From contig CAJULF010000068.1 in assembly GCA_910587135.1 (NCBI GenBank), positions 1-13,177 of the forward strand: a DNA stretch of 13,177 bases, given 5' to 3'. Below, piece after piece: positions 1 through 6,705 of the stretch. Position 1 is the stretch's first letter. The number at the start of each line of letters is the position of its first letter. Source of the stretch: an uncultured Oscillospiraceae bacterium. GTDB taxonomy: Bacteria > Bacillota > Clostridia > Oscillospirales > Ruminococcaceae. Made by a program: the position numbers and the translations under genes. The notes under the pieces were generated by a model, which saw nothing but the letters and a program-made list of their open reading frames with translations, was not told the DNA's origin and searched no databases.

Positions 1-42
1 TTCATGCGCCGACATTGCGCGGCAAATAGGCTTTTTCCACAG
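1..42 (-). repeat. Dispersed repeat module, inverted copy of 5589-5630
   Basis: The reverse complement of these 42 bases matches 5589-5630 at 38 of 42 positions, both containing the core AAAAAGCCTATTTGCC followed by a GTCGGCGCAT end. No reading frame continues through it. It marks one end of a composite repeat that probably extends left of the window. Confidence 0.75.
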
Positions 43-46
43 GCTG

Positions 47-211
47 ACCGCACAAAGATTGTACGCTGATTGCGCAATCAGATTTTTCGTCAGATTGCCC
101 AAAACGACGAAGTAATACTGGCGTATTTCGAGGAGTTTTGGGCAAAAATGACGGAAAACACGAAGTAAGCAGCGTACAAAGCGCGAAGCGCGGTCTTTGC
201 GCGGTGTTGCC
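47..211. repeat. Large imperfect palindrome (repeat element)
   Basis: The outer arms (ACCGCACAAAG, then TTGTACGCTG at 47-68; CAGCGTACAA, then CTTTGCGCGGT within 169-205) are complementary apart from a GC-rich bulge. The inner arms (84-105 and 135-158, sharing TTTTC-CGTCA and GCCCAAAAC) are also complementary. The left half resembles the reverse complement of the 8329-8427 element and the right half (about 170-214) resembles its direct strand, so this looks like two half-elements back to back around a short unique centre. A transcript could fold into one long hairpin. It ends in GCGGTGTTGCCTTAA, identical to the right end of the 8329-8427 element. Confidence 0.7.
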
Positions 212-216
212 TTAAA

Positions 217-246
217 TAATTCGCTCTTGGTTAACCTTTATATGCG
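217..246 (+). repeat. Dispersed repeat module (CTTGGTYAACCTTTATAT)
   Basis: AATAATTYGCYCTTGGTYAA followed by CCTTTATAT occurs here and at 5720-5749. A divergent inverted copy lies at 12943-12972. The module directly follows the palindromic repeat and precedes the promoter region of the two-component operon. Confidence 0.7.
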
Positions 247-289
247 GGTTGTAATTATGTTACCCTGCAAGTCCATATCTTATTTTTAT

Positions 290-343
290 TAAGAATTTTG
301 TAAGAAATTTGTCGATAAATAAATAAGAAATATATGCTAAAAT
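290..343 (+). promoter_or_regulatory. Promoter of the two-component operon with tandem direct repeats
   Basis: An extended -10, TGCTAAAAT (335-343), lies 22 bases upstream of the response regulator start. No good -35 hexamer sits at the right distance. Instead there are two back-to-back 11-base repeats, TAAGAATTTTG (290-300) and TAAGAAATTTG (301-311), and a third partial TAAGAAATA at 324. Direct repeats with 11-base spacing just upstream of a weak -35 are the typical geometry of OmpR/PhoB-family binding sites, so activation or autoregulation by the encoded regulator is a reasonable inference. The site is read from sequence only. Confidence 0.5.
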
Positions 344-365
344 TGTGAAATAAGGGGGAGATATA

Positions 366-1064
366 ATGATACATCGCGTTCTTATCGTGGACGACGATAA
401 AGAAATAGTCAGCGCCATCGCTAAGCTGCTTGAACCCGAGGGAATAGAGGCTGTACGCTGCTACAACGGCATAGAGGCGGTGGAAGCGCTCTGCTCAACG
501 GAGGTGCATCTGATAATAATCGATATAATGATGCCCGAAATGGACGGTATTTCCGCGACAATAAAAATACGCAACGAGCGCAATATCCCGATAATAATGC
601 TTTCTGCCAAGGCGGAGGAGAGCGACAAGATACTGGGGCTTTCCGTGGGAGCGGATGATTACGTTACAAAGCCCTTTTCGCCCTCGGAGCTTGTCGCGAG
701 GGTAAAGAGCCAGCTTCGGCGGTATATGGCGCTGGGCGATTATTCCAACCGCGCGGCTTCCAAAGACCTTAAGGTGGGCGGTCTGCTTCTTAAGCGGGAC
801 GAGCGCACGGTGTACGCGGACGGAGAGCCGTCAAAGCTTACCGCAAAGGAATACAGCATTCTGGAGCTTCTGATGGCAAACGCGGGGAGAGTGTTCTCCG
901 CGGAGGAAATTTACGAGAGAGTATGGAACGAAACGGCTTTTTCGGTAGAGAATACGGTAATGGTACATATCCGCCGCATTAGGGAGAAAATCGAAATAAA
1001 TCCGAGCGAGCCGAAATATTTAAAGGTGGTGTGGGGAATTGGATACAAAATCGAGAAAATTTAG
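366..1064 (+). CDS. OmpR/PhoB-family response regulator
   Basis: This is a cytoplasmic transcription factor of a two-component system, expected to be phosphorylated by the histidine kinase encoded next to it. Residues 1-120 form a receiver domain with the acidic pocket D9/D10, phospho-acceptor D53 in IDIMMPEMDG, the conserved S80 switch position and K102 in the TKPF motif. Residues about 130-230 form a winged-helix DNA-binding domain of the Trans_reg_C type, ending in VVWGIGYKIE. At 232 residues it has the usual family length. The ATG at 366 follows an AGGGGGAG ribosome binding site (353-360). The 3' end overlaps the kinase gene by 26 bases, indicating translational coupling. The family assignment is secure. 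The target genes are not known, but the direct repeats at 290-311 are a likely binding site. Confidence 0.95.
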   Translation: MIHRVLIVDDDKEIVSAIAKLLEPEGIEAVRCYNGIEAVEALCSTEVHLIIIDIMMPEMDGISATIKIRNERNIPIIMLSAKAEESDKILGLSVGADDYVTKPFSPSELVARVKSQLRRYMALGDYSNRAASKDLKVGGLLLKRDERTVYADGEPSKLTAKEYSILELLMANAGRVFSAEEIYERVWNETAFSVENTVMVHIRRIREKIEINPSEPKYLKVVWGIGYKIEKI

Positions 1065-3249
1065 CAGGACCTGCGGAGTAAAGGCTCTGCTTCTTATCAT
1101 GTACATAGCCTGCTTTGCGGCTGTGGGAGTCATTACGGGCTTTGTTCCCGCGAATGGATATATGAACTACAGCATCAACGGATTTGATGCGATGTTTGCG
1201 GACAACGTGGAAAACACCACATTATTCCAAAGCGCTGTGACATCAAAGGAAGCCGCGTTCATGAACCGCGAAATGGCAAGTGAAGATGATATTATAAATT
1301 TTGTGAGCGACGCGGATTTTTATGTGAGAATAGTGACCGACTCCCAAGCCGTTTACAACAGCGATATTGTTCCGTATTGGCAGTACGACTGTTCTTCCGA
1401 CGGAAATGGCGGATTTTTGGGTAAAGGCTTCCATGTCATAATGCCGCCGGAAAATCTTAAAATCAAAAGCCTTTCCATAGGCATGGATCAGGACGAATAT
1501 ATGTACCTACAAAACTGCTGGCAGATAATCAGGCACAATATGTGGGTCGTATGCGTATCGGATATTTTGCTGCTGGCAGTCGGGATAGTGCTGCTGTGCG
1601 CGCTTTGCAAAGTGACAGGCGAAAGCTCCGACGGAACGGTAAAGCTGCACCCTTTTTTCATGCTGCCCTATGAGATATCCCTCGGATTGCTGTGTCTTTC
1701 GATGATAATGCCCGTGCTTGCAGGCGAAATCGTAACTGCCAATGTCAACAAATGGAGCGACCTGATAAGAAAGCTCTGCATGATATGTTTTGGCGGAGCT
1801 TTCGCGGTTATCGCGCTGACGTTCCTTTATCTTGCAGTGTGCGTAAGCGTTCGCGGCAAAAATAAGCGCCTTGCGCGAGGAAGCATTATCGCGTGCATTA
1901 TAATCGGGCTGTGGAAGCTGCTGAAATTGTGCGGAAAGTATATCCGACGCTTATTACGGTGTATCAAAGAGATGATATCGGGCGAGCTGTTCAAGGGAAG
2001 CGCGGCGAAAAAGCTGCTGATGATCGACCTTGTGTTTTTAATAATCACCTCGTTCAATGTTATACTTTTCGCGGCAACCTACCGTTACGCGGGAGCAATA
2101 TGGGTTATACTTGAAATATTCGCGTTCGCGCTGTTCCTGTTTGGGAGATATATCCTTATCCGCGACGCGGCTGTGCTGGAGCGGCAGATAAAGGAAATGT
2201 ACAGCGGAAACTACTCCTATTCCGAACCGCTGCACAAAAACTCCCCCTATACCGAAAGCAGCGAAAGGCTGTATAAGCTTGCTTCACAGTACCGCAAGGG
2301 CATTGAGGAAAGCGTGCGCGCGGAACGAATGAAAATCGACCTTGTTACCAATGTGTCGCATGACCTCAAAACGCCGCTCACCTCGATTATAAGCTATGTG
2401 GAGCTTCTTTCGCGTGAGGAGCTGTCCCCTGCCGCGCGGGATTATGTAACAATATTGCAGCAGAAATCCACACGGCTGAAAAATATCGTAGCGGACGTTT
2501 TCGAGCTTGCCAAGACCACCAGCGGAGAGATAGCCGTAGCAAACGAGCAGCTCGATCTCAACAAGCTCTCCTACCAGACGCTGGCGGAGATGGAAGACAA
2601 AATATCACGCTCGGGCTTTGTCGTAAAGGCAAATATATGTGAACCGCCCGTTACGGTAATGAGTGACGGAAAGCGAATTTACAGAATTATTCAGAACCTG
2701 ATGGACAACGCGCTGAAATACTCGCTTAACGGAACGCGGATATACTACTCCCTTGAAAAATCCGACGGAAGAGCGGTCATAATGATCAAAAATATCGCTT
2801 CCTACGAAATGAGCTTTACCACCGAGGAGATACTGGAGCGCTTTGCACGCGGGGATAAATCCCGCACCACGGAAGGCTCGGGACTGGGTCTGTCCATAGC
2901 GCAGGGCTTTGCGCTCGCCTGCGGCGGCGATTTCAAGATAGAGATCGACGGGGATATGTTCAAGGCTATCATCACGTTTCCGCTTTACAATGCGGATTCA
3001 AATGCACCCAAAACCGAAGTAAATCCGCAGCCGAACACCGCGAAGGAAGAAATCGTGCTTCCGTTCTCCCCCGCTCCCGAGGACGAGGAGGAAACAGCAA
3101 ACGATAGCCCCGCGGATACCGAGAATGAAGAACTTCACGAAGCCGCGGATAACGCGAAGCAGACCGAATCCGAATCCGCCGAGCCCGTGGAGCTGGAGGA
3201 AATAAAGGCTGACGAGCTGCTTAAGGAAACGGTGAATACCGATGAATAA
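1039..3249 (+). CDS. Membrane sensor histidine kinase with acidic C-terminal tail
   Basis: This is the sensor kinase partner of the upstream regulator. Hydrophobic segments near residues 16-36, 168-190, 210-231, 247-270, 327-347 and 353-373 suggest six membrane helices, with an extracytoplasmic loop of about 130 residues between the first two. A linker without a clear HAMP motif leads to a HisKA domain with H441 in SHDLKTP. A HATPase domain follows, with N557 in the N box (DNALKYS) and the G box EGSGLGLS at 612-619. Residues about 651-736 form an unusual tail in which about a third of residues are Asp or Glu. The start is TTG at 1039, inside the regulator gene, with AGGTGG nine bases upstream. 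The next in-frame ATG (codon 21) would begin inside the first helix. The gene overlaps the next one by 8 bases. The signal sensed is unknown. Confidence 0.93.
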   Translation: MDTKSRKFSRTCGVKALLLIMYIACFAAVGVITGFVPANGYMNYSINGFDAMFADNVENTTLFQSAVTSKEAAFMNREMASEDDIINFVSDADFYVRIVTDSQAVYNSDIVPYWQYDCSSDGNGGFLGKGFHVIMPPENLKIKSLSIGMDQDEYMYLQNCWQIIRHNMWVVCVSDILLLAVGIVLLCALCKVTGESSDGTVKLHPFFMLPYEISLGLLCLSMIMPVLAGEIVTANVNKWSDLIRKLCMICFGGAFAVIALTFLYLAVCVSVRGKNKRLARGSIIACIIIGLWKLLKLCGKYIRRLLRCIKEMISGELFKGSAAKKLLMIDLVFLIITSFNVILFAATYRYAGAIWVILEIFAFALFLFGRYILIRDAAVLERQIKEMYSGNYSYSEPLHKNSPYTESSERLYKLASQYRKGIEESVRAERMKIDLVTNVSHDLKTPLTSIISYVELLSREELSPAARDYVTILQQKSTRLKNIVADVFELAKTTSGEIAVANEQLDLNKLSYQTLAEMEDKISRSGFVVKANICEPPVTVMSDGKRIYRIIQNLMDNALKYSLNGTRIYYSLEKSDGRAVIMIKNIASYEMSFTTEEILERFARGDKSRTTEGSGLGLSIAQGFALACGGDFKIEIDGDMFKAIITFPLYNADSNAPKTEVNPQPNTAKEEIVLPFSPAPEDEEETANDSPADTENEELHEAADNAKQTESESAEPVELEEIKADELLKETVNTDE

Positions 3250-4924
3250 AAAGCGCTTTTTCAAAAACAGCTCCGATTCCTTTCTGTTCCGCGACGGCAC
3301 GCTTATGGTCGTGGCAGCCGTGGTGTCGCTGCTGCTCCAGATAATCAGCTTTTTTACCACATTTGACGGTGCCAAGGCTTATTTTGAGGCTACCTTTGCG
3401 CTCGCTCCGCTTTTTTTCGCGCTGGCTATCCAAGCGGTGGTTTATTTTCTGGAAAACGGCATACGCCGCAGAGTCACTCCAGCCAAAATAACCGCTTTGA
3501 CACTGGCAATAATCTGCTCAAGCTACTTTTCCTTTGTGGGTATCTACAATAACATCAACCCGCCCGAGCGCTATCTTGAACAGACCTATACCACATATGC
3601 GGGGCAGCTTGACACGGCGCTTTCCGAAATGGAATACGACATAAGCTCCTCGGCAAGCGCCGATGTGAACAGGGCGGTAAACGGCATTATTTCGGAGTAT
3701 ACTTCCCTGTCCTCGGAACTGGATATACTGAATTCCCTTTCGGAGCAGATAGCCGCCGCACAAGCACAGGAAAGCCTGGGAATGACCGCCCCGCGCCGCG
3801 GAGATTACTATGAATATGAAGACTATGCGGCGGCATACTCCGCCTATATCGCGAGCCTTTCACAAAGCCAAACCGCGGAGCAGCAGGGACAGATAGCCGC
3901 GCTGCTCGCAAAATACGGCATAAGTGACAGTGCGGAGATTAACGCGAAAAAAGCCGATATCACCGCACAGCTCTCACTTATTTCGGGAACGCTCTCCGCG
4001 AACGCTGACGACTTTTACGCGAAAGCCGAGAACGCCAGAAGCATTATTCTCAATGGTGCAGACCGCCGGCTTGCGGAACGCGTTTTCACGCTTTACGGTA
4101 CTCTCAGCGGAGAGCGCCTGACGGTTCCCGCTGCTCTCAACCGCGAAGAAATAGTCCTTGATCTTCCCGAATACGCGGCGATAAGCGAAGGCCAGCCCGC
4201 CGCCGCGGTGCGCGAGCGGCTCTCCTCGGAGATATCCGCGGCCTGCGACCTGCTGATAAGCGCAGGCTGTGAACTGAACAAGGATAACTTTTATTTTGAA
4301 AATATTTATACCCTGCCAATTTACTCGGTAATGAAAGAAATGAGCACCGACGCCGTAGTGGCGCTTTTGCTTGCGGTTTTGACAGATCTGCTGTCGCTGC
4401 TGTTCGCGATGATTTTTGTAAAACAGCGCAGCATTCTTGCCGCCTCCGACACCGAAAAAGCCGTTACCATGCGCGACAGTCTTTTCGAGCAGAATATTCT
4501 TACCGCCGTTCAGCTCGGTATATGCGCGGAGGGCGGCAGCTTCTCCGAGGATTGGAGCAGTCGGGAAATAACGGAGCGGCTGGCACAATTTGTGGGCTGT
4601 TTCAGAGCGGAGGATTTTGCCGCGGAGCAGGGCTTTTCGCTTATAGCGGAGCGTGACGGCTTAGAGGGCTTTGACGCGCTGACCGCTTTTCTGTGCCAGT
4701 TCGGGCTTGCCAAGACCATCTCCGCGAAGGACGCGGAAATGCTCACAAACGGCAATATAACCGTGCCATCGGTGCTTCTTAAAACCAAATTCCTGATGTG
4801 GGTAAGCGAGAAATTCTGCTCCCCCGACATTATCCTCGACGGTGAAGTCAGCAAAGCCGTTTCCAAATCCAAAAGACGCTCCGACATTGCGGAACGTCTT
4901 GAACAGCCGGAGGTGACAGCATGA
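3242..4924 (+). CDS. Four-helix membrane protein with large predicted extracytoplasmic domain, function unknown
   Basis: I do not recognise this family. The 560-residue product has three hydrophobic segments near the N terminus (about 20-41, 48-70, 83-103) and one at about 371-393. With the positively charged N terminus inside, residues 104-370 would lie outside the membrane and 394-560 in the cytoplasm. The outer region is Ala-, Ser- and Glu-rich with long stretches of helical character (for example 120-185 and 200-290) and may form a helical or coiled-coil bundle. It is polar and contains only one Cys (in ISAGCELNK). The cytoplasmic part resembles no enzyme motif that I know. The gene starts inside the end of the histidine kinase gene (8-base overlap) and its stop overlaps the next start (ATGA), so all are probably translated together. 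A role as a sensing accessory or as the effector of the two-component system is inference from context. Confidence 0.85.
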   Translation: MNKKRFFKNSSDSFLFRDGTLMVVAAVVSLLLQIISFFTTFDGAKAYFEATFALAPLFFALAIQAVVYFLENGIRRRVTPAKITALTLAIICSSYFSFVGIYNNINPPERYLEQTYTTYAGQLDTALSEMEYDISSSASADVNRAVNGIISEYTSLSSELDILNSLSEQIAAAQAQESLGMTAPRRGDYYEYEDYAAAYSAYIASLSQSQTAEQQGQIAALLAKYGISDSAEINAKKADITAQLSLISGTLSANADDFYAKAENARSIILNGADRRLAERVFTLYGTLSGERLTVPAALNREEIVLDLPEYAAISEGQPAAAVRERLSSEISAACDLLISAGCELNKDNFYFENIYTLPIYSVMKEMSTDAVVALLLAVLTDLLSLLFAMIFVKQRSILAASDTEKAVTMRDSLFEQNILTAVQLGICAEGGSFSEDWSSREITERLAQFVGCFRAEDFAAEQGFSLIAERDGLEGFDALTAFLCQFGLAKTISAKDAEMLTNGNITVPSVLLKTKFLMWVSEKFCSPDIILDGEVSKAVSKSKRRSDIAERLEQPEVTA

Positions 4925-5463
4925 TCTTCGTTATTCTTTCATTCGGGACAGTCTGCGTACTTATCGCCGCGATGATACGCGACTTGCGCGAGACCGTACG
5001 CGGACTGGTCTGCTGGACGATATCCGTACTCGCGCACGGTATATCGGCGGTGGTATTTTTCACCTCGTCGGGGAGCATCACGATAAACGGCAGATCCTTA
5101 GTGACAACGGCGGCGGCGCTGGCGGGAATCGTCGCGATAATACTGCTGATAGAGCTTACCGCGCCCGCAAAGCGGCTGCGCAATCGCGGCAAGGACGAAT
5201 ACGACAGCCTTGAAGCGGAACGCTCCCTTAATATAGTTTTTGTGATAATAGTATCGGCGCTGACGGTTTTCGCGGCGGCTCTCGTCAGACTTAATGCCGC
5301 GGAGCTTACGGGCTTGTGCCTTATCCCCGCGGCGGCGGTAAGCGCAAGGCAGCTTTCCTACTACCTCTACTGCGCCCGCACCGATACCTCGCGCGAGCTG
5401 TCGGAAAAGCAGCTCCGCGAAAATGCCGTAAGAAGCCTTAAAATAGGCAAAAGGCGGCTGTAA
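4921..5463 (+). CDS. Small multi-helix membrane protein, function unknown
   Basis: This is the last gene of the two-component operon and I do not recognise its family. The 180-residue product is largely hydrophobic, with segments at about 2-18, 28-48, 59-81, 104-123 and 128-148, so four or five membrane helices. A charged loop (AKRLRNRGKDEYDSLEAE) lies between the third and fourth. The tail is basic and amphipathic (about 153-180, ending KIGKRRL) and probably cytoplasmic. The ATG overlaps the preceding stop codon as ATGA and follows a strong GGAGGTGA site (4909-4916), so coupling to the preceding 560-residue membrane protein is very likely. The two proteins may work as a complex, which is inference. 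A rho-independent terminator follows at 5489. Confidence 0.85.
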   Translation: MIFVILSFGTVCVLIAAMIRDLRETVRGLVCWTISVLAHGISAVVFFTSSGSITINGRSLVTTAAALAGIVAIILLIELTAPAKRLRNRGKDEYDSLEAERSLNIVFVIIVSALTVFAAALVRLNAAELTGLCLIPAAAVSARQLSYYLYCARTDTSRELSEKQLRENAVRSLKIGKRRL

Positions 5464-5488
5464 TTTTACCCCCCAATTTATTACATAT

Positions 5489-5534
5489 CCCCCCACGGAT
5501 TATTGTTATCTCTGTGGGGGGAAGCATTTTTGTT
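5489..5534 (+). terminator. Rho-independent terminator of the two-component operon
   Basis: The perfect 8-bp stem CCCCCCAC (5489-5496) / GTGGGGGG (5514-5521) has a 17-base loop and is followed by AAGCATTTTTGTTT. It begins 26 bases after the stop codon of the last operon gene. Confidence 0.88.
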
Positions 5535-5542
5535 TATAAGTC

Positions 5543-5571
5543 TTGTAATACGACGGAATATATGATATAAT
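5543..5571 (+). promoter_or_regulatory. Promoter upstream of the P-loop kinase gene (first copy)
   Basis: TTGTAA (5543-5548), 17 bases, TATAAT (5566-5571), with TG one base before the -10 (extended -10). The -10 lies inside a perfect inverted repeat, TGATATAA-TATT-TTATATCA (5563-5582). It is separated from the gene it should serve by the repeat insertion at 5585-5758. Confidence 0.6.
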
Positions 5572-5584
5572 ATTTTATATCAAT
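5561..5584 (+). repeat. 24-base direct repeat, left copy (palindromic -10 region)
   Basis: These 24 bases are identical to 5757-5780. Each copy contains TGATATAA-TATT-TTATATCA and therefore a complete extended -10. They flank the small repeat element and may be a target duplication or an older tandem promoter repeat. Confidence 0.8.
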
Positions 5585-5758
5585 CAGTCTGTAGAAAAAG
5601 CCTATTTGCCACGCGATGTCGGCGCATTAAATTTCAAAAAGTCGTGCGTTTGCGTTAGGCATGCGGAGTGAAGCGTAGCGAAACGGAGTATGACTAACGG
5701 AAATTTTGAAATTTTTTTAAATAATTTGCCCTTGGTCAACCTTTATATACAGTCTGTA
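5585..5758 (+). mobile_element. MITE-like non-coding repeat insertion
   Basis: The 9-base direct repeat CAGTCTGTA lies at both ends (5585-5593 and 5750-5758). The enclosed 156 bases begin with the GAAAAAGCCTATTTGCC module also seen inverted at 1-42 and end with the CTTGGTCAACCTTTATAT module also seen at 217-246 and inverted at 12943-12972. The interior is an imperfect hairpin: AATTTCAAAA and CGTTAGGCATGC (5630-5665) pair with GTATGACTAACG and TTTTGAAATT (about 5689-5714). There is no open reading frame of note. Its size, lack of coding capacity, repeated ends and flanking duplications fit a miniature mobile element, but its exact ends and the mobilising transposase are not known. Confidence 0.6.
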
Positions 5759-5780
5759 TGATATAATATTTTATATCAAT
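5757..5780 (+). repeat. 24-base direct repeat, right copy with extended -10
   Basis: This is identical to 5561-5584. The extended -10 TGATATAAT (5759-5767) remains, but the -35 of the first copy has been replaced by repeat-derived sequence with no good -35 hexamer. Transcription of the gene at 5798 may start here through the extended -10 alone or at the upstream copy. Confidence 0.75.
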
Positions 5781-5797
5781 GTGCGGGAGGAAACGGT

Positions 5798-6322
5798 ATG
5801 GAAAAGGGACGGATAATTTTTCTGAATGGAGTTACAAGTTCGGGCAAGACGTCAATAGTTGAGGCTTTGCAGGATCGTGAGGATATCTTTTTTTATGTTG
5901 TTGCAAACGATCTGTTTCAGGAAATGGTAGGCGAGAGGTTTCTGCGGCAGAATTACTGGAAATACCTCAGCGAGGTGATCATAATGATGTATCACACCGC
6001 GAAGCTATATTCGGATATGGGAAAAAACGTGCTTATTGACGGAATACTGGTCGAGCGTAAGGAAATCAAGCCGCACTACAAACAACTGCTGAATATTCTT
6101 AAGGATAATCCTCTTGATATAGTGGAGGTATACTGCCCTCCCGACATATGCAGACAGAGGAATATTGCGCGCGGCGACAGGTACGAAACCCAGTCGGACG
6201 AACAGTATGAGCTTATGGCAAAGAATATCGCATACAGCGCAAAAGTGGATACAAGTCTGTACAGCGCCGAGGAATGCGCGGAAACGATAATCTCAGAACT
6301 TATTACGGGGCATATTTCTTAA
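5798..6322 (+). CDS. Chloramphenicol phosphotransferase-like P-loop kinase
   Basis: This is a small cytoplasmic ATP-dependent kinase of the chloramphenicol 3-O-phosphotransferase-like family, within the AAA/zeta-toxin-like P-loop group. The Walker A motif GVTSSGKTS spans residues 11-19. D38, in a short segment after the first helix, occupies the position of the catalytic base in chloramphenicol phosphotransferase. The lid motif ARGDR (124-128) carries the arginines that contact nucleotide phosphates. The C-terminal VDTS..SAEECA (from residue 150) is also typical of the family. The length, 174 residues, is normal. The ATG at 5798 has GGGAGG seven bases upstream. It is a single-gene unit between two terminators, behind a promoter disrupted by a repeat. 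Family members are often annotated as resistance genes by similarity alone. The natural substrate cannot be read from the sequence, and resistance should not be assumed. Confidence 0.85.
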   Translation: MEKGRIIFLNGVTSSGKTSIVEALQDREDIFFYVVANDLFQEMVGERFLRQNYWKYLSEVIIMMYHTAKLYSDMGKNVLIDGILVERKEIKPHYKQLLNILKDNPLDIVEVYCPPDICRQRNIARGDRYETQSDEQYELMAKNIAYSAKVDTSLYSAEECAETIISELITGHIS

Positions 6323-6546
6323 AACACCTTAATAAAGCTTTTGTAACTTGCTCTCATACCCGAAATTCCCGGATCGCAAAGCATATTTTGTTGATGACAG
6401 GGAAAATTCACGGGCGTACAGTATGTATAGGCTCAGCACAGTCATCCTGATGGGAAATTTTTACGCGGACAGCAAAATTTGCTGCAAGACAAGCGTTGAG
6501 CGGCTTTGTGTATAGGTTCTGAATGGCATAACATCTGCTTGATTGC
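6323..6546. other. Intergenic stretch without a recognisable gene
   Basis: I see no supported gene here. There is a near-perfect short palindrome, CAGCAAAATTTGCTG (6470-6484), and only tiny frames without ribosome binding sites. It may be a 3' untranslated region reaching the terminator at 6547, or decayed sequence. Confidence 0.5.
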
Positions 6547-6585
6547 AGCCTTGACGATAATACGGTCAAGGCTACGTTTTATTGT
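6547..6585 (+). terminator. Rho-independent terminator downstream of the kinase gene
   Basis: The perfect 9-bp stem AGCCTTGAC (6547-6555) / GTCAAGGCT (6565-6573) has a 9-base loop and is followed by ACGTTTTATTG. It lies 225 bases after the kinase stop and insulates the polymerase promoter at 6644. Confidence 0.75.
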
Positions 6586-6643
6586 GTTTATTTATAAAAA
6601 TCCATACAAATCAAAATTCATATAATTTCCTTTGAGAAACTCA

Positions 6644-6683
6644 TTGACATTCTTGTTCATGCATGCTATAATATATGTACAAG
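6644..6683 (+). promoter_or_regulatory. Consensus promoter of the Y-family polymerase with inverted repeat over the -10
   Basis: TTGACA (6644-6649), exactly 17 bases, TATAAT (6667-6672): both hexamers are perfect consensus. An inverted repeat, CTTGTTCAT (6652-6660) / ATGTACAAG (6675-6683), with eight of nine positions paired, brackets the -10, and a CATGCATG palindrome (6658-6665) lies in the spacer. Such a strong promoter for a mutagenic polymerase would be expected to be repressed, so this symmetric sequence is a candidate operator. It does not match the GAAC-N4-GTTC LexA box of Bacillus. Confidence 0.7.
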
Positions 6684-6705
6684 GAGAAAGTGAGGTGGTC
6701 GGGAA

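Noticed and set aside
70..168. A 32-codon open frame ending in WAKMTENTK and a stop, resembling the C terminus of a protein
   Set aside because: It has no start codon or ribosome binding site, begins right after a stop, and lies wholly inside the palindromic repeat, whose inverted arms explain the sequence.
3974..4588. A 204-codon minus-strand frame opposite the 560-residue membrane protein gene
   Set aside because: The composition is odd, no motif is seen, and the plus-strand frame is embedded in a coupled operon, so this is treated as a shadow.
6450..6515. A 21-codon frame starting MGNFYADSK
   Set aside because: It has no ribosome binding site, no recognisable motif and no promoter of its own. 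It is more likely chance within the 3' untranslated region.
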